In this document: in pieces, positions 32,977-41,408 of the stretch
Layout: every line of letters begins with the position of its first letter
Position numbering within the stretch: the stretch's first letter is position 1
DNA from: Mariprofundus sp. EBB-1
Lineage (GTDB): Bacteria; Pseudomonadota; Zetaproteobacteria; Mariprofundales; Mariprofundaceae
Reading direction: 5' to 3'
Length of the DNA: 57,941 bases
Assembly (NCBI RefSeq): GCF_003665155.1
Contig: NZ_RCFQ01000018.1
Coordinates: 1 to 57,941 of the forward strand
Made by a program: the position numbers and the translations under genes
The notes under the pieces: generated by a model
The model's input: only the letters and a program-made list of their open reading frames with translations
The model's database searches: none
What the model was told of the DNA's origin: nothing

Positions 32977-33564
32977 GAACATAAACGTGCGGTGCTGGAA
33001 ACGCTGCGCCAGCCATTAGAGGAGGGGCGTGTATGCATTGCGCGTGCGGCTGAATCGGCAGAATACCCGGCTCGTTTTCAACTCGTTGCTGCAATGAATC
33101 CCTGCCCGTGTGGGTATCTGGGCCACCCCACTAAACCGTGTAAATGTTCACCTTCTGAAGTGCGGCGTTACACAGGACGTATTTCGGGGCCTTTGTTGGA
33201 TAGGTTTGATCTACGCGTGCATGTGCCACCGGTAGAGCGCGAAGAGTTGGCGAATATGCAGCCGGGTGAAGCATCTTGTGTAATTGCAGAGCGCGTTCAG
33301 AAAGCTCGCCAACGCCAATATGATCGCTTAGGTGAAGGCCGTGTGAATGCGCGTATGATAAATGTTGAAATTGAGCAGTACGCCAGACCTGATGCGGAAT
33401 CAGCTAAAATGCTTGATCAGGCTATGCAGCATTTTTCACTCTCTGCACGCAGTTATCACCGTATTCTCAAGGTAGCACGCACCATTGCCGATCTGGCTGA
33501 TTCAGAATCCGTGAATTCCACGCATATTGCTGAAGCCCTGCAATATCGCGGTGAAGACGCTTAG
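32977..33564 (+). pseudogene. comM: comM 3' fragment
   Basis: From AAA at 32983 the frame reads KRAVLETLRQPLEEGRVCIA, then AAMNPCPCGYLG, SGPLLDRFDLRVHVPP and VARTIADLADSE, the C-terminal AAA+ half of ComM through to its stop. There is no native start; translation could only begin at GTG 32992. It continues the fragment that ends at 7997 (LPTF joined to KRAVLE), so one ancestral gene was split. The C-terminal half lacks both Walker motifs and is almost certainly inactive. Confidence 0.9.
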
Positions 33565-33842
33565 GAAAGAAAAACCTTTCAGAAGAACCTTTCACCGCGA
33601 AGTACGCAGAGTTACGCAAAGGAAAAACAAAACTAACTTCAGTTCAATAGATAGGAATCGGCTTTAGTAGCTACCTGACTCTCCATTTGGTATGGATAAA
33701 GCCGCACCTCCGGCCCCCGAGTGAATCCTCTCAATAACTACTTAGCGTATTGAAGGTGAATCGCGAAGCGAGAGAAGCCACCCTGGGGTGTTGCGGTGAA
33801 TGCCTTTTGAACAGCTTATGTGCTACATGTGATTGCCCTGCA
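33565..33842. other. Non-coding spacer after comM
   Basis: No gene supported. It includes TTCACCGCGAAGTACGCAGA and GTTACGCAAAGG, a word of the CACCGCGAAG...GCAAAG kind often dispersed in bacterial genomes. Confidence 0.4.
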
Positions 33843-34907
33843 TTACGATCCGTAAGAGAGGATGATATCGGCGGCTTTAATCGCACCGTCTTCATACTCA
33901 GGAAAAGGGGTGGGGTGAATGCGTGCTGCATCGAGTGCGACTTGCCAGTGCCCCTGTTGAAAATCAGCACGGCTCATGCCGCAGGCGGGGAATGCATTGT
34001 CTAACCATTCTTTAAGCATGGGGAACTCAGGAAAATCAGGGCGTTCCACCCAGGCAATGGGCGTTTCTGTTGTCCAGCATTCAGACAGAATGCCGTAACC
34101 GGGTTTGCATAGTACCACATCTACATGCGGCATCAGATCAACAGGGCGCAGATCAGAGGCAAATCGAACAGGCTGAACATTGCCCGGCAGATTAGTGGAG
34201 GGGTCTTGCTCCATATCAGGGACTAGAAACAGCCACTCATGCATTTCTTGAAGGGCGTGTAAATGATAAGGAGGGTTGCCGCAGCCACCAAACAGCACCA
34301 GTGCTTTTTTACGTGTATCTGTCGCAACAGGGTTTGCTACGCTGTTGGCCTGTGTGAAAATCAGCGGGATCTGTTGCTGCGTTGCAAACACCGGCATATG
34401 CATAGCCATGGGGGGCGTCAGTAGCAGATCACATTGAGCATATGCGCTTGCCAGTGTTGTGATGATGGGGTCATCAGCATCCAGCCAATAGGAGTAGATG
34501 CTATGCCAGTCCAGTGTTGCCAGTCCAATGCCGGGAATGCCCAGCGCTTTTGCCACAGGGAATGCCAATGGAGAAATATCAGAGAGAATCAAAGCAGGGT
34601 TAAAAGCACGCAGCAGTGCAATTTCCTTATCAATCTGAGCATCCATCTGCTCAATCCATGCACGCATTAGCTTGATTGAAGCATGGCGATCTTCTTCAAC
34701 GGCATTTTTTTGAACTACGCCAACATCGACAGGGGAAGCTTCCCGTTCAAATGGAAAATGTAAGCGTGAGCGCATCTCTTGTTCAGGTAATGCGCAACGC
34801 AGGAGGAATGAAATATCAGGTCTGATGCGATGCAGCCGATTTAGCACGGGAGCCATTTGGGCCAGGTGACCAAAACCATGGCCAGAAATATAGACTGCGA
34901 TGTTCAT
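33843..34907 (-). CDS. GT-B-fold glycosyltransferase-like protein
   Basis: The 354-aa protein resembles MurG/UGT-type proteins: N-terminal AVYISGHGFGHLAQM (the Gly-rich His-containing donor loop) and C-terminal VVLCKPGYGILSECW followed by TPIAWVERPDFPEFPM. No membrane helix is seen. Substrate unknown. Its start is five bases after the yjbQ stop, so the two are probably one transcript. Confidence 0.7.
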   Translation of the reverse strand: MNIAVYISGHGFGHLAQMAPVLNRLHRIRPDISFLLRCALPEQEMRSRLHFPFEREASPVDVGVVQKNAVEEDRHASIKLMRAWIEQMDAQIDKEIALLRAFNPALILSDISPLAFPVAKALGIPGIGLATLDWHSIYSYWLDADDPIITTLASAYAQCDLLLTPPMAMHMPVFATQQQIPLIFTQANSVANPVATDTRKKALVLFGGCGNPPYHLHALQEMHEWLFLVPDMEQDPSTNLPGNVQPVRFASDLRPVDLMPHVDVVLCKPGYGILSECWTTETPIAWVERPDFPEFPMLKEWLDNAFPACGMSRADFQQGHWQVALDAARIHPTPFPEYEDGAIKAADIILSYGS

Positions 34908-34911
34908 CGCT

Positions 34912-35331
34912 TTATTCTCCGTTCAGGGTGATAACTAATTTTCTTGGGCCACCATAGTCCCTGTGTTCGCCAAGATAGATACCTTGCCATGTCCCCAGAT
35001 CTAAACGGCCTGCGCGGATAGGTATGCTAACTGAGCTACCGAGTGTGCTGGCTTTGATATGGGCGGGCATATCATCGGCTCCTTCCAGCACATGATCGTA
35101 ATAGGGCTGATTTTGCGGAACGAAATGGTTGAAATGCTTCTCCATATCACTGCGTACATCAGGGTCGGCGTTTTCATTGATGGTCAGGCTGGCACTGCTG
35201 TGCTGGATGAAGATATGAATCAACCCTATAGAAAAATCGGCCAGCTCAGGCAGTTGTTGTATGATTTCATTGGTGATCAGATGAAAACCTCTGCTTCTGG
35301 GCTGTAATTGAATGGCTAGCTGTTTCCACAT
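34912..35331 (-). CDS. yjbQ: YjbQ/UPF0047 family protein
   Basis: The start chosen is ATG 35331 (MWKQLAIQLQ) with AGGGAG upstream. The 139-aa product carries the family hallmarks IFIQHSSASLTINENADPDV, then DDMPAHIKASTLG and LGTWQGIYLGEHRD. Members have weak thiamine-phosphate synthase activity in vitro; the biological role is unsettled. Divergent from the ABC-F gene. Confidence 0.9.
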   Translation of the reverse strand: MWKQLAIQLQPRSRGFHLITNEIIQQLPELADFSIGLIHIFIQHSSASLTINENADPDVRSDMEKHFNHFVPQNQPYYDHVLEGADDMPAHIKASTLGSSVSIPIRAGRLDLGTWQGIYLGEHRDYGGPRKLVITLNGE

Positions 35332-35432
35332 CTGCGACTCCCTGTACGTATTTTTCGAACCATATGATGCCAAGCATTGCGCTGTTTTAAAATGCATGGA
35401 TGCAGTTTTTCAATTTCGATTTAATATGGCGC

Positions 35433-37325
35433 ATGCTCTATTTTGACCGTATATCCCTGCGCCGTGGTAATAAGCTATTGTTCAGTGATGCAACCATGAC
35501 AATTCATGCTGGCCACCGGGTTGGTTTAACCGGTGCAAACGGCTGCGGTAAATCATCGCTGTTTGCCTTGGTGCAAGGCGGTATTGAGGAGGATGCCGGT
35601 AGTTTTCATCACGACAAGGGTATCACTATCGCGCATGTGGCGCAGGAGACACCGGCTTTAGCGACCGCTGCGATCAGCTATATTATGCAGGGCGATGCTG
35701 AACTTACCTTACTGCAAGAGCAGATCGATCAGGCCGAAACGGATGGTAATGGTGTGCGTGTGGCTGAATTGCATGAACGTTTTGCTGCAATAGATGGTTA
35801 TGCAGCGCGGGCGCGGGCAGCGCGGTTGATGCATGGTCTGGGTTTTGCCATTGGTTCGGAAGAAAATCCAGTTTCCAGTTTTTCCGGAGGCTGGCGTATG
35901 CGATTGAATCTTGCGCATGCTCTGATGTGTCGCTCCGATCTACTGTTGTTGGATGAGCCAACCAACCATCTTGATCTTGAGGCTGTAGTCTGGTTGGAGA
36001 AGTGGTTGCTGCAATATCGCGGTGCACTGCTGTTGATCTCTCATGATCGTGATTTTTTGGATAAATGCATGAACCGCATTGCCCATATCGAGCAGGAAAA
36101 GCTCACGGTTTATACCGGCAATTACAGCGATTTTGAACGTATCCGCGCTGAAAAGCTGGCCCTGCAACAGGCATCGCACGAAAAGCAGCAAAAGCAGAGA
36201 GATCATATGATGAGCTTCGTGACCCGATTCAAGGCTAAGGCTACCAAGGCCACTCAGGCTCAGAGTCGCATCAAAGCGCTGGAACGCATGCAGCTGATTG
36301 CGCCAGCGCATGTGGATTCACCATTTTCATTCAGTTTCAAACATCCCGGTGAAATTCCCAATCCGTTATTAAGAATCAACAAAGCATCGGCAGGCTATGG
36401 GGATGTGACGATCTTGCATGATCTCTCGTTCAGTTTGTTGCCGGGTGATCGCATTGGTCTGTTGGGCCCGAACGGCGAAGGAAAATCGACCCTGATCAAA
36501 GTGATGGCGGATACATTGATACCTCAGAAGGGTGATAGGGTGGCTGCCAAGGAGCTCTCCATCGGTTATTTTGCTCAGCATCAGCTGGAGCAATTGCATG
36601 GGGAGCTATCGCCTGTTCAACATCTTAAAATGCTTAATGAAGATATTTCAGAGAAGGAGGCACGCCAGTTTCTCGGTGGTTTTGATTTTCAGGGTGATAT
36701 GGCGCTGGCACCGGTGGCACCATTTTCTGGTGGTGAAAAAGCCCGTCTGGTACTGGCTCTGCTTGTTTATCAGCAACCGAATTTGTTGCTGCTGGATGAG
36801 CCGACCAACCATCTTGATCTGGAGATGCGGCATGCGCTCTCTGTCGCGCTGCAGAGCTTTGAAGGGGCGATGGTGTTGGTTTCGCATGATAGGCATCTGC
36901 TGCGTACGGTGTGTGATTCTTTGATGCTGGTATCCAATGGCTCAGTAGATGAGTTTAATGGCGATTTGGACGATTATTCTACATGGTTATTGCAACAACG
37001 TGATGCCAATGAAGAGAAAGATGAAAAGAAAACAGACTCCAAACCATCGAAAAAAGATGAGCGTCGTCTGAAAGCAGACAAGCGTAAAGCCCTGCAACCA
37101 CTGAGAAACAAAGTGAAGAAGCTGGAAGCTGAGCTGGAGCAGTTGCATTTGAAACAATCCGAACTGGATGCCGCACTGGCTGACCCTGCACTGTATGAAG
37201 ATGCATCCTCAGAAGCGCTTAAAACGTTGAGCCTTCAACACCGTGATGTGCATCAGCGTCTTGGTGAGGTGGAAGAGAGCTGGATGCTGGCCAGTGAAGA
37301 GCTGGAAGAAGCCGATGCCAACTGA
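35433..37325 (+). CDS. yheS: ABC-F ATPase, YheS type
   Basis: Start ATG 35433 (MLYFDRISLRRGNKLL) fits the family; an ATG 11 codons earlier is also in frame. The 630-aa protein has two ABC cassettes: Walker A GANGCGKSS and GPNGEGKST, signatures FSGGWRMRL and FSGGEKARL, Walker B LLLLDEPTNHLDLE twice. A C-terminal coiled coil (KADKRKALQPLRNKVKKLEA) follows. There are no membrane domains; ABC-F proteins act on ribosomes. Confidence 0.93.
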   Translation: MLYFDRISLRRGNKLLFSDATMTIHAGHRVGLTGANGCGKSSLFALVQGGIEEDAGSFHHDKGITIAHVAQETPALATAAISYIMQGDAELTLLQEQIDQAETDGNGVRVAELHERFAAIDGYAARARAARLMHGLGFAIGSEENPVSSFSGGWRMRLNLAHALMCRSDLLLLDEPTNHLDLEAVVWLEKWLLQYRGALLLISHDRDFLDKCMNRIAHIEQEKLTVYTGNYSDFERIRAEKLALQQASHEKQQKQRDHMMSFVTRFKAKATKATQAQSRIKALERMQLIAPAHVDSPFSFSFKHPGEIPNPLLRINKASAGYGDVTILHDLSFSLLPGDRIGLLGPNGEGKSTLIKVMADTLIPQKGDRVAAKELSIGYFAQHQLEQLHGELSPVQHLKMLNEDISEKEARQFLGGFDFQGDMALAPVAPFSGGEKARLVLALLVYQQPNLLLLDEPTNHLDLEMRHALSVALQSFEGAMVLVSHDRHLLRTVCDSLMLVSNGSVDEFNGDLDDYSTWLLQQRDANEEKDEKKTDSKPSKKDERRLKADKRKALQPLRNKVKKLEAELEQLHLKQSELDAALADPALYEDASSEALKTLSLQHRDVHQRLGEVEESWMLASEELEEADAN

Positions 37326-37605
37326 ATCAGAAGCAGAGAAAATCAATGAAACCAAAACCTGGTTTTTGTACATGGTTCGCTGCCATAGCGGGCAACTTTA
37401 TACCGGTATCACCACCGATGTAGCACGCCGTTTCGCAGCCCATGAAGCAGGCAAAGGTGCGAAATTTTTACGTGGAAAAGGGCCATTGGCATTGCAGTTT
37501 CAGATGCAGGTCGGCTCGCACTCCGAAGCATTAAAAAAAGAAGTACAGATAAAGAAGCTATCAAAAGCAGCGAAAGAGCAGTTCATTCTTGAGCAGTCAA
37601 TTTGA
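37315..37605 (+). CDS. GIY-YIG nuclease family protein (YhbQ-like)
   Basis: The 96-aa product starts at ATG 37315 inside the end of the ABC-F gene. The GIY-YIG core reads WFLYMVRCHSGQLYTGITTD, then RRFAAHEAGKGAKFLRG. It is the chromosomal relative of the island gene at 11777. Confidence 0.85.
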   Translation: MPTESEAEKINETKTWFLYMVRCHSGQLYTGITTDVARRFAAHEAGKGAKFLRGKGPLALQFQMQVGSHSEALKKEVQIKKLSKAAKEQFILEQSI

Positions 37606-37704
37606 TCATGTAATAGCGTCAACTGATCTCTGAATTCTACCATTATCCTAAAAAATACTTTTCAGCTCCCTGCTACGCTCATTTTTTTGGATGAAGGTTA
37701 TCGG

Positions 37705-38595
37705 TCACTCTGACGATTGTGTTGCGTGGCGAGCGAAATAGTAGTTGCCGATCACCACAATAAAAATACCACCAAGTATCATGATCCCTGACATCAGCAA
37801 ACGGGAGGTGATCGGTTCGAATACAAAGATCACACCACCGATTGCTGCAATGATTGGAACCAGCAACTGTACAACTGCGGCTTGAGTGGAAGAGAGGCCT
37901 GCTAGGGCTAAATACCAGATGGTATAACCAATGCCTGAAGCGATACCTCCTGAGAGTACGGCCAATAATATTCCTTCTGTGGAGAGCTGAATCTCTTGCA
38001 GCGTAACAACAGCCAGAATAATAATCAGCGGCATACTTCGAAAAAAATTATAGGCTGTATCCATCAATGGGTTGAGTGATGCACGCCCTTTAATGCTGTA
38101 TATACCCCAGGCGATGCCGGCGATAAGCATCAGCATGAAACCCGTCACCGAGGGGGTGGTGATGTCCGGTAATATCAGAAACACAAAACCGATAAATGCG
38201 ATAGATGCACCTATCCATTCAGAGGGGTGCAGGCGATTTCCTGCCATCATTGAGAGTAGTATCATGGTTAGCTGTACTGCACCAAATAGCACAAGTGCAC
38301 CGGTGGCTGTATCGAGTGACACATAAGCAAATGAAAATGCTGCCGCGTATATAAACAGTAATGCACTGGCCGACCAACTACCTTTACTTGAAACGCTGTT
38401 TTTAACGCTGCTGAATTGTAAAATAATCAACAGGACAATGGCTCCGGACAGCAGGCGTATGATTGTGAAGCCGGAAGCGTCAATCAACCCATCCCCGAGT
38501 GCTAAACGACACAGGACAGAATTTGCAGCAAACGCAATTAATGCGATGGCAGTAAAAAAGAGTGTTCTTACTGCAAGGCTAGGCGATGATTTCAT
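37705..38595 (-). CDS. EamA/DMT-family transporter
   Basis: The product, about 296 aa, has ten hydrophobic helices in two EamA repeats (SVLCRLALGDGLIDASGF in the first; AGIAWGIYSIKGRA in the second), ending in a basic tail. It is an inner-membrane drug/metabolite exporter of unknown substrate. The start is ATG 38595 (MKSSPS); a GTG ten codons earlier is possible. Divergent from the Crp/Fnr-type gene. Confidence 0.85.
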   Translation of the reverse strand: MKSSPSLAVRTLFFTAIALIAFAANSVLCRLALGDGLIDASGFTIIRLLSGAIVLLIILQFSSVKNSVSSKGSWSASALLFIYAAAFSFAYVSLDTATGALVLFGAVQLTMILLSMMAGNRLHPSEWIGASIAFIGFVFLILPDITTPSVTGFMLMLIAGIAWGIYSIKGRASLNPLMDTAYNFFRSMPLIIILAVVTLQEIQLSTEGILLAVLSGGIASGIGYTIWYLALAGLSSTQAAVVQLLVPIIAAIGGVIFVFEPITSRLLMSGIMILGGIFIVVIGNYYFARHATQSSE

Positions 38596-38800
38596 GATAG
38601 AATTATCAGGGGTCAGGTGGCTCACCGCGATTAGTCTGTAGCGTATATAAGTTATTACAAGCTGATGTGAAGAAATATAAACAGAATGAAAAAAGAGCTA
38701 TGGAAACACAAGCATATAAGTGGTTTTTGAGATGAATGGTTCATAGCATTAGCCAATGATATTGCTTCCTGCCATTGCGGCGTTACACTTTAAGTAAGCA

Positions 38801-39388
38801 ATGAATAAACATCTATTAGACCAATTTTTAACTGATTTGAAGCCTTCCGGGTTATCCTTGATGAAAGGAGAGCATCTATTTCTACAGGGTGATCAGGTTG
38901 AGTATTTCTGTTTTTTGAAAACGGGAAAAATAAAGCTGATAAGGCATACCGTCGAGGGTGGCCAGGCACTTATCCATGTCGCGCTGGCTGGGGAAACATT
39001 TGCAGAGGCGTCACTGTTTTCAAATGCGTTTCACTGTTCTGCTATCGCTGTTTCAGCATCTGAAATCATGCGTTATAAAAAGTCCGACCTGCTGAGCTAT
39101 TTGGAGCAAAAGCCTGCCGCGATGAAAGGACTGTTAAGAATGTTTGCACAACAGGTGCGGGACTTACGTACAGTCAATGAAATAAAGAATATTCGTTCTG
39201 CAAAAGAGCGTATTGTAACGTTTGTCAGCAACGAGATGAATGAAGATAATGAGCTCTGTTTATCAATGCCTCTGAAAGATGTCGCTTATAAAATTGGCAT
39301 GACACATGAGACATTTTACCGTGAACTGAAAAAGCTGGAACAGGCCGGGGTGCTGCAACGCGGGGATGGTTACTTGAAGCTATTATAA
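38801..39388 (+). CDS. Crp/Fnr-family transcriptional regulator
   Basis: The 195-aa protein has a cNMP-binding-like beta roll (LMKGEHLFLQGDQVEYFCFL, GETFAEASLF), a long dimer helix and a C-terminal winged helix (PLKDVAYKIGMTHETFYREL). There is no N-terminal Cys cluster, so it is not an oxygen-sensing FNR. An FNR/CRP-type palindrome lies 8 bases after its stop, in front of the cytochrome gene, making that gene a likely target. Confidence 0.88.
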   Translation: MNKHLLDQFLTDLKPSGLSLMKGEHLFLQGDQVEYFCFLKTGKIKLIRHTVEGGQALIHVALAGETFAEASLFSNAFHCSAIAVSASEIMRYKKSDLLSYLEQKPAAMKGLLRMFAQQVRDLRTVNEIKNIRSAKERIVTFVSNEMNEDNELCLSMPLKDVAYKIGMTHETFYRELKKLEQAGVLQRGDGYLKLL

Positions 39389-39396
39389 TACAGTGG

Positions 39397-39414
39397 ATAT
39401 GATTTGAATCATAT
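39397..39414. promoter_or_regulatory. FNR/CRP-type operator
   Basis: ATATGATTTGAATCATAT has perfect 8-bp arms around TG and contains TGAT-N4-ATCA, the FNR-family half-site arrangement. It lies 80 bases upstream of the cytochrome start. Confidence 0.6.
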
Positions 39415-39494
39415 ATCGATTATTCACCTTGCCATATAATTTCTCCGTTCTGTGCAAATAGAACCAGAGATCATTAATGAAATCGGAGATTGAG

Positions 39495-39968
39495 ATGAAA
39501 ACAAGTATGATTGTATTTGGGGTGTTATGCGCTGTGGGGGTGTCGGTTACGATTTATGCCAAAGAGCATGATGCAACAATGGGCAATATGTCACATCATC
39601 AGATGATGCAGGATACAAATGTTGATGGGAGAATTTCACTTCAGTTAACACCACAAATGAAACAGCATCAACTGGCGAATATGCGGTCTCATGTTGTTGC
39701 GGTGCAAAGTATTATCGGCATGTTGGCAGAGAATAAATTTGATGAGGCATCAGCGGTTGCGCATAATCAACTGGGATTAACGCCGGAAATGAGAAAGATG
39801 TGCAATATGATGGGCAATGAAGATTTTACGAAAATGGGTTTGGCTTTTCATCAAAGTGCCGATGTATTAGGGGACACACTGAAAACCGGCGATATGCGTC
39901 TTTCACTCAAAGCTTTGCATAGAACTATGAATGCTTGTGTACAATGCCATGCAACGTTTCGGCAATAG
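39495..39968 (+). CDS. Periplasmic c-type cytochrome
   Basis: Start ATG 39495 (MKTSMIVFGVL) follows GGAGATTGAG. The 157-aa protein has a signal peptide ending near YAKEH, a Met/His-rich start (MGNMSHHQMM), a four-helix-like body and one C-terminal haem motif, CVQCH, close to the end, as in cytochrome c'-type folds. Probably controlled by the upstream Crp/Fnr protein through the adjacent palindrome. Confidence 0.75.
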   Translation: MKTSMIVFGVLCAVGVSVTIYAKEHDATMGNMSHHQMMQDTNVDGRISLQLTPQMKQHQLANMRSHVVAVQSIIGMLAENKFDEASAVAHNQLGLTPEMRKMCNMMGNEDFTKMGLAFHQSADVLGDTLKTGDMRLSLKALHRTMNACVQCHATFRQ

Positions 39969-39989
39969 TATCCGCTTATGATGCATGAT

Positions 39990-40025
39990 CCGAGGGTGCT
40001 TGTTCTCTATAGTAAGCACCCTCGG
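39990..40025. terminator. Strong stem-loop terminator
   Basis: CCGAGGGTGCTT and AAGCACCCTCGG form a 12-bp perfect stem around a 12-base loop, between convergent genes. It lacks a long T run, so bidirectional termination is likely but not certain. Confidence 0.65.
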
Positions 40026-40085
40026 TAGGATCAAGGGTGAATTGATTCACATCGTGAATATGAAACAGGGATGATGCTATTCTGT

Positions 40086-40268
40086 TTAATCTTTTGTCTC
40101 TTCACTGCTTATTTCATCGTCATCATCCGATACCGCATCAATTACTGCACCGCCAATTTTGAATGGAGCTTTGACAACTTCTGCTGTGACATCTACAGCT
40201 GTACCGACAATAGTTCCTATGCATCCATTCAAAGAAAATAGCAGGATGAACAACATTATTTTTTTCAT
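40086..40268 (-). CDS. Small lipoprotein
   Basis: The 60-aa product begins MKKIMLFILLFSLNGC, a lipoprotein signal with lipobox LNGC. It continues with the pattern IGTIVGTAVDVTAEVVKAPF seen in a widespread small-lipoprotein family, and ends in an acidic tail. Function unknown. Confidence 0.75.
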   Translation of the reverse strand: MKKIMLFILLFSLNGCIGTIVGTAVDVTAEVVKAPFKIGGAVIDAVSDDDDEISSEETKD

Positions 40269-40362
40269 AAAAACTCACTAATAAATTTATTGCATGCATC
40301 GATGCTTAGATCATCGACTGCGTGTGAAACTGTTTGCGAAACGTATTGGAAAGGGGGGGGGG

Positions 40363-41172
40363 TTACTGTGTTTTGCTTTGTTTTTTCAACATGGCCAACG
40401 CTTGACCTTTGCCAACCAGTCGAAGTGACCATGCATCGGCAACGCTATCCAAGCCGGGACCGTTATAGGTGACAAAGTTGCTGCTGCCTTTTTGTAACGG
40501 GATAAGTAAACGTGTTTTTGTTACAAAAGAGGATAACCATGAATTGAGTTTCACATCGTAAATCGCACAGCGAATGCTCTCATTACCGGTTGTTGAAACG
40601 CGGCGGAACCCCATCTGTTCGGCGAGCAGTTTATATACTTTGCCATCATCATAATTGATGGCAGAAAATTCAATGTTTTCGATATTGTTATCTGAGCCGG
40701 GTTGAGACTGTACAAGACGAATAAGAATTTGTGGCAGTGCGCCCAGATCTTGCAAATCGGTATCCCAGATCTTGCGTTCAATCGTTTCATTAGCACTTAT
40801 TTTGCGATAGATCGTAGGGGTGTCGGCATTCTGACTGTAAGTGATTTCTACGGTACGTTTTAAAGCGTGGTTAATACGTTTTATATACAGCGGTTTGCCA
40901 TCGCTGGTGCGTAAATAATGGGTGGCGGTCAATTGGTCACATTGCCATGAAATTTGCCAGGCTTCGGTGCCATGATAATCAACTATATTGACATGATATT
41001 GCAGAAGGCTGCCATCACCTTCCTGAACATAAACAAAATCTCCGCTAACAACTGCGCTTTCACTGGCTGCAGAGGCAGTCAGCGCTGGCGTAAACTGAAG
41101 CAGCATCAGACAGAAACATATCTGCATGGCTTTCAATACGGAGGTGGTCAATGTTGTTGATTTATATGGCAT
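40363..41172 (-). CDS. Exported protein of unknown function
   Basis: ATG 41172 has a strong GGAGGTCAAAC site. The 269-aa product has a signal peptide (hydrophobic core MQICFCLMLLQFTPAL) and a beta-rich body resembling outer-membrane or periplasmic lipid-handling folds; I cannot name the family. A run of ten G residues abuts its 3' end. Confidence 0.65.
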   Translation of the reverse strand: MPYKSTTLTTSVLKAMQICFCLMLLQFTPALTASAASESAVVSGDFVYVQEGDGSLLQYHVNIVDYHGTEAWQISWQCDQLTATHYLRTSDGKPLYIKRINHALKRTVEITYSQNADTPTIYRKISANETIERKIWDTDLQDLGALPQILIRLVQSQPGSDNNIENIEFSAINYDDGKVYKLLAEQMGFRRVSTTGNESIRCAIYDVKLNSWLSSFVTKTRLLIPLQKGSSNFVTYNGPGLDSVADAWSLRLVGKGQALAMLKKQSKTQ

Positions 41173-41249
41173 GTTTGACCTCCGTTGTTTTTGGTATTGC
41201 TTATATCTTCAGAACGATAGCCTTGTAAGTATTAAGCATCAATGAAACC

Positions 41250-41266
41250 AGTCACGTTATGTGACT
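41250..41266. promoter_or_regulatory. Inverted repeat upstream of the exported-protein gene
   Basis: AGTCACGTTATGTGACT, with 6-bp arms, lies about 80 bases upstream of the start at 41172. It may be an operator of that gene. Confidence 0.4.
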
Positions 41267-41408
41267 TAATGACTCACTTTTAAATGAAGGGGATTATTGG
41301 AAAATATGGGTAAATAGTATTTCAGAGGTGTTTTTTTTATGACTAATGTTGCAAATTGACACATGTTTTCATGGTAAGTATTGCCGCTTAAAAGGGTGAT
41401 AAATGCCG

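Noticed and set aside
1-33000. Integron gene-cassette array
   Set aside because: Boundary repeats do not show attC-type RYYYAAC/GTTRRRY ends, no integron integrase signature was seen, and modules run in both orientations.
40037-40050. GTGAATTGATTCAC palindrome as operator
   Set aside because: It lies between 3' ends of convergent genes, not in a promoter position.
40353-40362. Ten-G tract as phase-variation switch
   Set aside because: It lies outside the reading frame, just beyond the stop of the exported-protein gene; similar G tract at 51302-51310 is also intergenic.
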